Both the position numbers and the translations under genes were made by a program. Source: Candidatus Gastranaerophilales bacterium (GTDB lineage: Bacteria > Cyanobacteriota > Vampirovibrionia > Gastranaerophilales > Gastranaerophilaceae). From it: 64,000 nucleotides of DNA. Location: the NCBI GenBank assembly GCA_944326565.1, contig CALVEL010000006.1, positions 81,756 through 145,755 on the forward strand, read 5' to 3'. The notes beneath the pieces were generated by a model. The model was not told where the DNA came from. It searched no databases and worked only from the letters and a program-made list of their open reading frames with translations. This document shows, piece after piece, positions 46,676-55,688 of this stretch; positions within the stretch are counted from its first letter, which is position 1; the number at the start of each line of letters is the position of its first letter.

Positions 46676-47491
46676 ATGAAAGAATATGATTTTTATATAG
46701 TGCCGACACCTATCGGGAATTTAGGTGATATAACACTAAGAGCAATAGAAGTTTTAAAAAACGTTGACTTAATCGCCTGCGAAGATATACGTGTAACTCA
46801 AAAATTGCTCAATCATTTTGATATAAAAACAAAATGTATTTCATATCACAAATTCAATGAAAAAGAACGTGTAAATAAAATTTTGGAGACTTTGCAATCA
46901 GGGAAAAAAATCGCACTTGTATCAGATGCAGGTACCCCATTGTTTTGTGATCCTGGCTCTGTTTTAGTAAAAGAATTGAGAAAAAACAACTATACAATTA
47001 CAGCTTTGCCAGGAGCAAATGCCGTTGCGACATTTTTATCACAAAATTCAAGAGATAGTGAAGATTTTTTCTTTGCCGGTTTTTTACCAAAGTCAAAAAC
47101 TCAAATCGAAAATCTTTTAATAAAATACCAAAATACCAATATCATATTTTATGAAAGTCCTAACAGATTAAAAGAAACACTGGAAATTATAAAAACCAGA
47201 AGGAATAATCCACATGTATCAATAGGCAGAGAACTAACAAAAATTTTTGAAGAAATCATCACAGACCAAGCTGATAAAGTAATTTCTTATTTTGATAACA
47301 ATACTCTAAAAGGAGAAATCGTAGGCATGATATATGCCAATAATTCACAGCAAAATCATGCCTTAGACCTTGATGAAAAAATTTTAAAACTGAAAAATAA
47401 AAATTTTGGAGCAAAAGAAATTTCTATAATACTCTCAGAGCTTTATAATGTTAGTAAAAAAGACATCTATAAAAGGGTTTTAGACATATAA
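46676..47491 (+). CDS. rsmI: 16S rRNA (cytidine1402-2'-O)-methyltransferase RsmI
   Basis: 271 residues, a tetrapyrrole-methylase-fold enzyme. 'YIVPTPIGNLGDITLRAIEV', 'CEDIRVTQKLLNHF', 'LVSDAGTPLFCDPGSVLV' and 'ALPGANAVATFLSQNS' are RsmI motifs. It methylates the 2'-O of C1402 in 16S rRNA using AdoMet. It begins 24 bases after the prepilin stop, without a clear ribosome-binding site, and may be read from the prepilin promoter. Confidence 0.94.
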   Translation: MKEYDFYIVPTPIGNLGDITLRAIEVLKNVDLIACEDIRVTQKLLNHFDIKTKCISYHKFNEKERVNKILETLQSGKKIALVSDAGTPLFCDPGSVLVKELRKNNYTITALPGANAVATFLSQNSRDSEDFFFAGFLPKSKTQIENLLIKYQNTNIIFYESPNRLKETLEIIKTRRNNPHVSIGRELTKIFEEIITDQADKVISYFDNNTLKGEIVGMIYANNSQQNHALDLDEKILKLKNKNFGAKEISIILSELYNVSKKDIYKRVLDI

Positions 47492-47586
47492 ACAAATGTT
47501 TCATATCTTAATATTAAATTTTTTACTTTTACAAGTTTATGGTATAATGTTTTTAAGAATGGAGAAGATTTAAGGACTCGGATTTC

Positions 47587-49794
47587 TTGCAATCAAAAAG
47601 AATCATATATCCAATAATATTAGCATTATCATTAATGACATTAAATCCGTTATCAAGCTTGGGAGCAGACAGTTTATGGGATTACAATGCCATGGATACC
47701 TCAGGTAGCGAAATGGCTGAAAACTATGATTATTCACAAGCTTCAGCTCCTGTTACACAAAATGTAAAAGAAAAAAAACATTTTAAATTTTTCAACTTTT
47801 TCAACAACAAAAAAAATAAAGAACAAGAAATAACAGAACCTGCAATTCAATTAGAACAAACCCAACAACCGGAATCTAATTCAATTGAAAAAGAAAATGA
47901 AACTTCGCCATCAACAGAAGATACAACCCCTCAATTTAAACCTCTGGCAAGACCTCAAGAAACTAATTATTATGAAAACAATAATGAAAACGAAACACCT
48001 GCAGTCTCCAGAGCTTTAAAAAAAAGTGATAAATATATAAAAGAAATTGAAATACACGGTACAAATGTTATTGCACCAGAGGTAATACTTACCCAAATTA
48101 AGCAAAAAAAAGGTGAAATTTATGACAGAAATACCGTACAAGAAGACTTGAGAAATATATACCAAATGGGATATTTCAGCGAAAAAATGCGTGCAATTCC
48201 TGTAAATAACCCTGACGGCACAATAACTCTTAAAATAATATTAGAAGAAAATGCACCCGTCACAGACTTCACAATTGAAGGAAATACTGTTGTATCGACA
48301 GAAGAAATTCTTTCATACCTGATTGATATGAAAGGTAAACCTCAGAATATCGCCCAGTTAAACGAAGCAATAGCAAAAATTCAGCAATGCTATGCATCAA
48401 AAGGCTATATTCTAGCAAGAATAGATTCAGTAACAGATGATCCAGACGGCACAGTAAACATTAGCCTCAAAGAAGGAACTATAAATCGAATTCTTATTGC
48501 CGGTAACGAAAAAACAAAAGACTTTGTAATAGAAAGAAATGTTTTATCAGAACCCGGAATGATTTATAATGAGAATCTTTTAAAAGAAGATATCGTAAGA
48601 TTATATGCATCTCAAGCATTTAAAGATGTCACAAGAGAAATTACACCTTGTCCTGATATACCAGATGCTTATGACATAACAATAAATGTACAAGAACAAC
48701 GTACAGCAAATATTTCAATAGGAGGCGGTCTTGATACAGTAACCGGTGTATTCGGATCTTTAGGAATTGCAGATAACAACTTTAGAGGCCGAAACCAAAG
48801 AGTATCATTAAACGGCTTGGTCGGTTCTGGTGTAATCTTAAATGATGCATCTATTATGCGAAGAATGAATATGCAGGTTGAATTGAGCTTTTTCGAGCCA
48901 TATTTCTTTAATGCAGATACCTCATTAATGAGCAAATTATTCTTCAGAGATTTCGGAAGCTATCAGGTACCACTTGCTATAGAAAGAAGATTTGGCGGTG
49001 AAGTAACAGTAGCCCACAGAATAAAAAAAGCAAAACATTTAACATCTACATTCTCTCTTGGAGTTGAGAATATTGACGTTCGAGAAGGTGATTTCAACAA
49101 GATAGCAAGCTTGTATCAAAAATACAATATTCCTATAGAAGAACGTGCAAAACAATTGGATGGCGGACTATTTATGTCATTAAGTCCCGCATTAATATAC
49201 GATTCACGTAAAGGCGGACCTGTAACAAGAGAAGGTACTATTGCTAGTTTAAGATTTGATGAAGAAATAGGACTTGACGGATTTGATAAAACCCATGGTA
49301 AATTAACAGGTTCTATCAAACATTACATACCCGTAGGTAAAAAATCATCTTTATCATTCACCGCAAAAGGCGGCGGAAGAATTCATGGTGATGATATGCC
49401 TGAAGTTATGATGTACAGACTGGGTGGTCCTTATACCATAAGAGGTTTCAAAATGAGCGGAGTCGGTACCGGTGATGCTTTCATTATGGGATCAGCAGAA
49501 TTTGCAACCCCAATACCATTCTTAGACAGAACACGACTTGCAAGAAAAGTTAATTTCTTAAACAATATTCGTTTTACAGTATGGGCTGATGCAGGTAAAG
49601 TATTCAATCCGACAGTTACAAATACATTGTATGACAGACCGCTTCAAGCAATTACAGCCGGTGTGGGTTTGAAATTGTATATACCGGGAATGGGACCTCT
49701 ATCTGTTGATTACGGTATTCCATTCACTAATGCAGGTGAAAACGGCAATCAAAGCGGTTACTTTACATTTGGTGTCGGTGATTTAATTTACTAA
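47587..49794 (+). CDS. bamA: Outer-membrane protein assembly factor BamA
   Basis: 735 residues from a TTG with AAGGA upstream. A signal peptide ends near SSLGA-D. A low-complexity Gln/Glu/Asn-rich segment (about 45-140) precedes three POTRA domains ('IKEIEIHGTNVIAPEVILTQ', 'VTDFTIEGNTVVSTEEILSY', 'RILIAGNEKTKDFVIERNVL'). The C-terminal Bac_surface_Ag barrel has 'GGGLDTVTGVFGSLGIADNN', 'RLGGPYTIRGFKMSGVGTGD' (the conserved VRGF-type L6 loop) and 'GPLSVDYGIPF'. It inserts beta-barrel proteins into the outer membrane and is followed by the OmpH-like gene. Confidence 0.94.
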   Translation: MQSKRIIYPIILALSLMTLNPLSSLGADSLWDYNAMDTSGSEMAENYDYSQASAPVTQNVKEKKHFKFFNFFNNKKNKEQEITEPAIQLEQTQQPESNSIEKENETSPSTEDTTPQFKPLARPQETNYYENNNENETPAVSRALKKSDKYIKEIEIHGTNVIAPEVILTQIKQKKGEIYDRNTVQEDLRNIYQMGYFSEKMRAIPVNNPDGTITLKIILEENAPVTDFTIEGNTVVSTEEILSYLIDMKGKPQNIAQLNEAIAKIQQCYASKGYILARIDSVTDDPDGTVNISLKEGTINRILIAGNEKTKDFVIERNVLSEPGMIYNENLLKEDIVRLYASQAFKDVTREITPCPDIPDAYDITINVQEQRTANISIGGGLDTVTGVFGSLGIADNNFRGRNQRVSLNGLVGSGVILNDASIMRRMNMQVELSFFEPYFFNADTSLMSKLFFRDFGSYQVPLAIERRFGGEVTVAHRIKKAKHLTSTFSLGVENIDVREGDFNKIASLYQKYNIPIEERAKQLDGGLFMSLSPALIYDSRKGGPVTREGTIASLRFDEEIGLDGFDKTHGKLTGSIKHYIPVGKKSSLSFTAKGGGRIHGDDMPEVMMYRLGGPYTIRGFKMSGVGTGDAFIMGSAEFATPIPFLDRTRLARKVNFLNNIRFTVWADAGKVFNPTVTNTLYDRPLQAITAGVGLKLYIPGMGPLSVDYGIPFTNAGENGNQSGYFTFGVGDLIY

Positions 49795-49816
49795 AATAAT
49801 AAATTAAGGAGGTAAT

Positions 49817-50269
49817 ATGAAAAAAAATTTAGCAGCACTCGCTCTTATCTTAGGCTTATGCGGTTTATCAAGCCAAGCTATCGCAGGTGGCGTTGGATAT
49901 ATAAACTATCCTAAAGTACAAGATAATTTCCCATTTGCACAAGCTGCAATAAAAGAAGTTGATGCAAAAGGTCTTGAATTACAGCAATATATGGTAGATA
50001 AAGAAAAACAATACAAAGCTTTAGATACACCACTAAAAAAACAAAACTTTGAAGAAGCAACCGCAAAAGAATTTAATGCAAAACAAGAAGCACTCCTAAA
50101 ATTAAAAACACAAAAAGAAGAACAAGTGTATAATAAAATTCAAGCAGCTGCAAAACAAGTATTAGTTGAACAAAAGCTTGATGCAATTGTTGACTTTAGA
50201 GTAATTTTTGTAGGTGGAGTGGATATCACTGATTTAGTAATTCAAAAATTAAAAAGCGGAACTTACTAA
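49817..50269 (+). CDS. OmpH/Skp-family periplasmic chaperone
   Basis: 150 residues. The signal peptide ends near QAIA-G; then '[20 protein letters not shown]', a coiled-coil arm '[20 protein letters not shown]' and '[19 protein letters not shown]', and the C-terminal strand '[19 protein letters not shown]'. This is the Skp plan: a trimeric chaperone that carries unfolded outer-membrane proteins to BamA. It is 23 bases after bamA with AAGGAGG upstream of the ATG. Confidence 0.9.
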   Translation: MKKNLAALALILGLCGLSSQAIAGGVGYINYPKVQDNFPFAQAAIKEVDAKGLELQQYMVDKEKQYKALDTPLKKQNFEEATAKEFNAKQEALLKLKTQKEEQVYNKIQAAAKQVLVEQKLDAIVDFRVIFVGGVDITDLVIQKLKSGTY

Positions 50270-50286
50270 TCTTTGAAAGGTTTTTT

Positions 50287-51066
50287 ATGAAATATTCTCA
50301 AGACGGTGAACAGTATCACATTGGACTAAAAACTGGTGATGTCGGAAAATATGTAATTTTACCGGGAGATCCCAAACGTTGCAAAAAAATAGCAGAATAT
50401 TTTGATAATGCTGAATTAATTGCAGACAGACGTGAATACACAACCTATACAGGTTATTTAAACGGAGAAAAAGTATCAGTGACCTCAACCGGTATAGGGG
50501 GTCCGTCTGCTTCAATAGCTCTTGAGGAACTTGTTCAAATCGGAGCTGAAAAATTTATCAGAGTAGGCACCTGCGGTGGTATTGATATTGATGTAAAGGG
50601 CGGAGACCTTGTAATTGCAACAGGAGCAGTCAGAATGGAGGGGACATCAAAAGAATATGCTCCAATAGAATTTCCTGCTGTTGCTGATATTGAAATTACA
50701 AATGCTTTGATTGAAGCCTGTAAAAAATATAATAATACCTACCATGCCGGCATCGTCCAATGTAAGGATTCTTTCTATGGACAACATTGTCCTGAGAAAT
50801 CTCCGGTAGGCTACGAATTGGTTAACAAGTGGGAAGCCTGGAAAAGACTCGGTTGCAAAGCTTCAGAAATGGAATCTGCTGCTTTATTTGTTGTTGGTAG
50901 TGCTTTGAAAGTTAAAGTCGGCTCAATATTTTTGACAGTTGCCAATCAAGAACGAGAAAAACAATCTCTTGAAAATCCTATAATTCATGATACCGATATA
51001 GCAATAAAAACAGCAATAGAAGCTTTGAGAATTTTGATTGAAAAAGACAAAAATTCAGGAGTATAA
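50287..51066 (+). CDS. udp: Uridine phosphorylase
   Basis: 259 residues, nucleoside phosphorylase family 1. '[20 protein letters not shown]' and '[20 protein letters not shown]' are the phosphate/ribose-binding blocks; '[20 protein letters not shown]' holds the ribose-binding Glu. The 'QYHIGL' opening favours uridine phosphorylase over purine phosphorylase. It splits uridine to uracil and ribose-1-phosphate. AAAGG lies upstream. It runs into the FlhA-domain gene two bases later, so both are likely one transcript with bamA-ompH. Confidence 0.88.
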   Translation: MKYSQDGEQYHIGLKTGDVGKYVILPGDPKRCKKIAEYFDNAELIADRREYTTYTGYLNGEKVSVTSTGIGGPSASIALEELVQIGAEKFIRVGTCGGIDIDVKGGDLVIATGAVRMEGTSKEYAPIEFPAVADIEITNALIEACKKYNNTYHAGIVQCKDSFYGQHCPEKSPVGYELVNKWEAWKRLGCKASEMESAALFVVGSALKVKVGSIFLTVANQEREKQSLENPIIHDTDIAIKTAIEALRILIEKDKNSGV

Positions 51067-51067
51067 A

Positions 51068-52543
51068 ATGTTTAATAAAAAAATGCAGTATATTATAAAA
51101 ACATGTTCAGGGGATAATATGCAGGAACTGCAAAATCTTCTAAATGAAATGTCCATGAACGGATGGGAATTGTACAGTATGAATGAAGTGGAAACAGATG
51201 AAGGTATAAAATTTAACTGCATTTTTATGTGTGAAACCAAAAATGAAGAAGATACCTCCTCTTCTGATATCATAAATATATCAACTTTCAAAAGCCAGAT
51301 GGAAAAAATGCTTTCTCCAAAGCTTTCACCTTATGAAAACTGTCTTGATATACAATCTAAAATTAAAAACCAACAAAATAAGATTACAAAAATAAAAAAA
51401 GAACTTGAAAAAGAAGCACCAGCATCCGTAAATCGTAAACGATTAAATGATAAAATTTCAGCTAACTTAAAAGAACTTGATGAATTGAAAGCTAAATTAG
51501 CAAAAGCAACTTCGCCTGATGTTATGTATGAAAAATTATACGAAGAAAAGCTTTCTATACATTTAAGTGATGAGCTGGTAGAATATCTCGAAAATGATGA
51601 TAATGAAACACAAGAGACTCTTCTTGCAGAAACGGTTAAATCAAGATTAAAACTTACTGAAGAACTAGGTTATGTAATACCTAAAATAGTTTTTCAAGAT
51701 GACGAAAATTTAAATCCTTATGAATTTGCAATAAGAATTAGAGGACTTGATATATTCAGAGCATGCGTATACCCGAATTATACAATGTACTTTGATAAAG
51801 ATTTAAATCTTAAAACGAAAATTAAAAATTCAATTTATGACACAGATTTTATCACAGGCGAAAAAGTAATATGGATTGAAAAAACAAAAACAAAAGACTT
51901 TTGGGAAAAAGGTCTTACAGGTGCTGAATATATTGCACGAGCTTTAGAATATATAGCAATAAAATATGTAGATGAATTAATGGAATATTCTGATGTTGAA
52001 AAATACATTGACATAGTAAGCAAAAGAAATGAGTTCTTGGTAGAAAATTTAATACCTGACTTCATATCAATATCTGACTTAAAGTTTATTCTGACAAGTT
52101 TAGTAAGAGAAAAAGTATCAATTAAAGATATCACATATATTTTTGAAAAAATGAACGACTTTGCAGAAGACTGTACTAAATCTGATTTATTGAAAAAAGT
52201 CCGTCTCAGTATTTCAAGAAGAATTTGTGCTCAATATGCGAATGAAGAAGGTATCATCCCGCTTTTTGAAATATCTGAAAATACAATAGAAGCTTTCATG
52301 CCGAATTTCGAAGAAGATGAAGACTTTATAATCAAAATTGACGGGGAATATGCAGAAAAACTTGCGCAAAAAATAATCAAAAAATCAAAACAATTAGGAA
52401 TTGAAGAACCTAAAATTCTTGTACCTATGGAACTTAGACATCTTTTCTTCACTCTTCTTTCTAACTATATGAATAATATCGTAGTACTAACAAGAGAAGA
52501 AATAGGTTGTAATTACGGGATTGAAATTATAGGGATCATCTAG
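51068..52543 (+). CDS. Soluble FlhA/SctV cytoplasmic-domain protein with DUF4177-like N-terminus
   Basis: 491 residues from the ATG at 51068 (CAGGAG 6 bases upstream). Residues 1-55 ('IIKTCSGDNMQELQNLLNEM', 'NGWELYSMNEVETD') resemble DUF4177. A charged coiled coil follows (about 95-150). From about 160 the chain follows the FlhA C-terminal domain: 'RLKLTEELGYVIPKIVFQDD', 'EFAIRIRGLDIFRACVYPNY', 'VENLIPDFISISDLKFILTS', 'LVREKVSIKDITYIFEKMND', and 'PKILVPMELRHLFFTLLSNY'. In flagella this domain forms the nonameric ring that receives chaperone-substrate complexes. The eight membrane helices of FlhA are absent. It is a remarkable stand-alone form; partners are unknown. Confidence 0.85.
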   Translation: MFNKKMQYIIKTCSGDNMQELQNLLNEMSMNGWELYSMNEVETDEGIKFNCIFMCETKNEEDTSSSDIINISTFKSQMEKMLSPKLSPYENCLDIQSKIKNQQNKITKIKKELEKEAPASVNRKRLNDKISANLKELDELKAKLAKATSPDVMYEKLYEEKLSIHLSDELVEYLENDDNETQETLLAETVKSRLKLTEELGYVIPKIVFQDDENLNPYEFAIRIRGLDIFRACVYPNYTMYFDKDLNLKTKIKNSIYDTDFITGEKVIWIEKTKTKDFWEKGLTGAEYIARALEYIAIKYVDELMEYSDVEKYIDIVSKRNEFLVENLIPDFISISDLKFILTSLVREKVSIKDITYIFEKMNDFAEDCTKSDLLKKVRLSISRRICAQYANEEGIIPLFEISENTIEAFMPNFEEDEDFIIKIDGEYAEKLAQKIIKKSKQLGIEEPKILVPMELRHLFFTLLSNYMNNIVVLTREEIGCNYGIEIIGII

Positions 52544-52576
52544 CAAAAAAAAATATTTACGGTTTTTTATACAGAC

Positions 52577-54610
52577 ATGCTAATCTCACCAATACAAAAC
52601 AAAATATATACATCACTTTCATTCCAACGTAGACCACGCGAAGATGAAAAAGAGGATATGCAAAGAGCTATAGAAAACGGATTTGATGTAGCTGGTGTAA
52701 AAAAAAGAATTGCAATTACACATGGTTCGGTGTTTCCTGCTGTAGGACGAGATACTTTTATCGGTTCTCCCTATGGAGAAGGTGCTAAAGAATGGATATC
52801 TTTTTTGAAACTTTATGGTTTTAATGGCAATCAATTAGGACCAAATGGTGCTTTATATGGGAATAATCCTTCTCCTTATAATTCATCTGCCTTGAATGAA
52901 AATCCTTTATTTGTCGACTTAAAAGCTTTGACCTCCGATAGATACGGACGTATTTTAAGTAAAAAGACTTATGAAAGAATAACTTTACCTATAGAAAAAA
53001 ATGACAAAAATTATGCATTTGCAGATTTTGCAGAAGCTAAATTGGTATATTACCTTGCATTAAATGAAGCATATAGAAATTTCAAAAAAAATCTGGCAAA
53101 AGGTCAGCCTAATGCAATAATGCTAAATAATCAATTTACAGAATTCAAAGAAACTCCAATAAGTGATAAAAATACAAAAGGCAGCCAAACAGAAGAAGAA
53201 GGTATCTACAGAGTATTAGCAGCAATATATAAAACAGAAGATTTTACAAAATGGGACAGATTGGATTCTAATCTAATGTCTGAAATTAGAAAAGAAAATC
53301 CTGCAGCCGTTGAACGATATAAAGAATTAAAAAGAAAATATAAAGATGCAATCAATGAATATCAGTTTGAACAATTTATAGTAACAAAACAAATACAAGA
53401 TAATAAAGAATTTAGAAACAAACTTAAATTTAAGTATTATTCAGATCTTCTAATCGGATGTTCTAAAATGGATTATTGGAGATATAAAGAAGCATTCTTG
53501 GATGGGTATTCTGTTGGCGCATATGAGTATGGTGATAAACCTCATCAAACTTGGAATATACCTGTACTTGACCCAAGGAAATTGTTTATAGGATATGATG
53601 AATTGAATATAGGCGGAGAATTTTTAAAAGAGAAACTGGAACATGCTCTTGAATATTGCGAAAATATAAGAATTGACCATGCACTCGGATTAATTGATCC
53701 GTTTATTTACAAAATAGATACAGTTAAATACGATGAAAATGGAAAACAAATAAAAAATAAAATACATGGAGATTTCTTATCAAAATTATATGATGAGAAC
53801 GGAAATAAAATTGATGACTATTACAACTATCCAAGAATATTAGAAAAACTTGTTTTACCAGTATTAAAAGAACATGATTTAGACAAAGATGCTCCAGTCT
53901 GGGAAAGTCTATGCTGTGAGCCTGAGCTTTATAAAAAAATATATTATCAAGAAAATAACCTTCCAAAACTTGTACAAACCGAATTTAATAAAGCAGAAGG
54001 TGAAAATAATCGAAATTGGTTCTTAATAGGCTCACATGATTCAATTCCTGTAATGAATATGTTAAGCTCTGAGGATGGCTGGAGAAGAAATAACTATGCT
54101 TGGGATGCTGATTACTTATCAAAATATCTTCATAAAGACCCAACAAGAGAACAAGAAAAAGAAATTTTTTATAAAAAAATAGCAAATACTATTGACGGCA
54201 TACCTAAAGTTGGTAAAGAGCTTGAAAAGGCAGATAGAGAATTAGTAAAAGCAAAATTTGCAGAATTATTTACCAAAGAGAAAATTATGGTATCTTTTGC
54301 GGATATATTAGGCATAACAGATAAAAATATTGTCTATAACATAGGCGGCTCAAATAACGAAGCAAACTGGAGAGAAAGAATTTCCTCAGATTTTATAGAT
54401 AAATATTATGAAAATCTTTCAAGCAATAATCCGACCGCTCTAAATATTCCAGAAGTATTAAAAATAGCAGTCCAAGCAAAATTGGATATGGAAATAACAC
54501 AAAGTCCAAATCCAGATCAAACAAGAAAAGAGTTAAATGAAAAATATAAACCACTTATTGACAAACTTGAGCATTACGCTAATGTATTAAAAGAAAAAGA
54601 ACAGATTTAA
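52577..54610 (+). CDS. Divergent GH77 4-alpha-glucanotransferase-like protein
   Basis: 677 residues. The N-terminal barrel start 'GSPYGEGAKEWISFLKLYGF' with 'LGPNGALYGNNPSPYNSSAL then NENPLFVDLK' is GH77. Catalytic candidates: nucleophile Asp367 in 'RIDHALGLIDPF', acid/base Glu443 in 'PVWESLCCEP', and Asp488 in 'GSHDSIPV'. It would transfer alpha-1,4-glucan chains (amylomaltase). 'VWESL' replaces the usual EDLG, so the family is divergent. No ribosome-binding site. The N-terminus MLISPIQNKIYTSLSFQRR is polar, without a signal peptide. Confidence 0.8.
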   Translation: MLISPIQNKIYTSLSFQRRPREDEKEDMQRAIENGFDVAGVKKRIAITHGSVFPAVGRDTFIGSPYGEGAKEWISFLKLYGFNGNQLGPNGALYGNNPSPYNSSALNENPLFVDLKALTSDRYGRILSKKTYERITLPIEKNDKNYAFADFAEAKLVYYLALNEAYRNFKKNLAKGQPNAIMLNNQFTEFKETPISDKNTKGSQTEEEGIYRVLAAIYKTEDFTKWDRLDSNLMSEIRKENPAAVERYKELKRKYKDAINEYQFEQFIVTKQIQDNKEFRNKLKFKYYSDLLIGCSKMDYWRYKEAFLDGYSVGAYEYGDKPHQTWNIPVLDPRKLFIGYDELNIGGEFLKEKLEHALEYCENIRIDHALGLIDPFIYKIDTVKYDENGKQIKNKIHGDFLSKLYDENGNKIDDYYNYPRILEKLVLPVLKEHDLDKDAPVWESLCCEPELYKKIYYQENNLPKLVQTEFNKAEGENNRNWFLIGSHDSIPVMNMLSSEDGWRRNNYAWDADYLSKYLHKDPTREQEKEIFYKKIANTIDGIPKVGKELEKADRELVKAKFAELFTKEKIMVSFADILGITDKNIVYNIGGSNNEANWRERISSDFIDKYYENLSSNNPTALNIPEVLKIAVQAKLDMEITQSPNPDQTRKELNEKYKPLIDKLEHYANVLKEKEQI

Positions 54611-54625
54611 AATCTGTTCTTTTTT
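54594..54625 (+). terminator. Terminator after the GH77 gene
   Basis: AAAGAACAGATT (about 54596-54607) pairs with AATCTGTTCTTT (54611-54622) around TAA, then a T-run. A-runs on the other side may let it also stop the convergent gene at 54651. Confidence 0.88.
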
Positions 54626-54650
54626 ATAATATAAAATTTAAATAATAAAA

Positions 54651-55496
54651 TTAATCTCTATGTATTCCTATTTGGTATCCCGGCACACACAAAAATCCTG
54701 GTACAGTTCTTGTAATAGCTGTAGCTAAAGGAGATTTATCCGCCATTAAAGTAACAGCCATGCTTAAATCATCCACATGCGGTGCAAAGTCTGTTTTTTT
54801 AATTTTTCTATCAACGTGCTTATGATAAATTTTTTCATTTATAAAGTTTGACAACTTATTACCACCGACAATTCCAACACCTAGTCCAATAACTGTCATA
54901 AAAGCAGAAGGCAAAGCTTTTAAAAATTTATTAAAATAATTTATACATTTACTGTTTAATCCTGGGACTTGAGGTACCCAACTTAATATTTTAGATTTGT
55001 TTTTACTATACAAATGAGAGACACCACTTACACATATCACTGGGACTAATACATTTCCCAACAATTGGTTGACTGTCTCTCTCAATTTTCCTTTGAAATA
55101 TTTTTTATCATCAAATACAGCCCCGCCTGCAAGCCCACCAATAGCAGACCCTGTAGCAAGAGCTATTATTTGCGGCTCTTCTATTTCCATTAATTTAGCA
55201 TCAGGATTTTTTTTGCTAAAAATTTTCAACATAGCCCAATTTTTCGGACTTTGTGAAAAAATAACTTTAGGATTTAAAGAAAAACCTTGTTTTTTAGCTA
55301 TCAAAGCTGAAGTTATACCTACACCTAACATTGAACTAAATAAAACACCCCTTTTTAAAGATGGTTTTATAGATTCATCTGAATTTTCTTTTCTTGATAT
55401 ATTATTATCTTCATGCTTATTTTGAATTAAATGTTTTTGAAAATTTATATTAGAATATCTTTCTATATTCAAATTTGATACTTGACTCAATGCCAT
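54651..55496 (-). CDS. Multi-pass membrane protein of unknown function
   Basis: 281 residues. After a polar N-terminus with NINFQK at 16-21, there are several Gly/Ala-rich hydrophobic stretches ('GVLFSSMLGVGITSALIA', 'ALATGSAIGGLAGGAVF', 'LLGNVLVPVICVSGVSHLY', 'AFMTVIGLGVGIVGG'). No family recognised. It looks like a lineage-specific membrane protein. No clear ribosome-binding site is visible. Confidence 0.65.
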   Translation of the reverse strand: MALSQVSNLNIERYSNINFQKHLIQNKHEDNNISRKENSDESIKPSLKRGVLFSSMLGVGITSALIAKKQGFSLNPKVIFSQSPKNWAMLKIFSKKNPDAKLMEIEEPQIIALATGSAIGGLAGGAVFDDKKYFKGKLRETVNQLLGNVLVPVICVSGVSHLYSKNKSKILSWVPQVPGLNSKCINYFNKFLKALPSAFMTVIGLGVGIVGGNKLSNFINEKIYHKHVDRKIKKTDFAPHVDDLSMAVTLMADKSPLATAITRTVPGFLCVPGYQIGIHRD

Positions 55497-55688
55497 AATA
55501 AACTACCTTTATATTCATTTTAGCAAAAACATGAAAAAAAAATTTCTTGTTACTTATAAATCAAAAATTAACAAAACTTCAAATCTAATGTATTACAAAC
55601 TATTAAAAAAAATAAATATTTAATAAAAAACTAGCAAATTTTTTCATTCAGCAATATTAAATTATTGTAAATAACCAAAAATAAAAAA

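Noticed and set aside
51038..51067. Ten-codon extension of the FlhA-domain protein into udp
   Set aside because: It lies within the udp coding region and the ATG at 51068 has a good ribosome-binding site.
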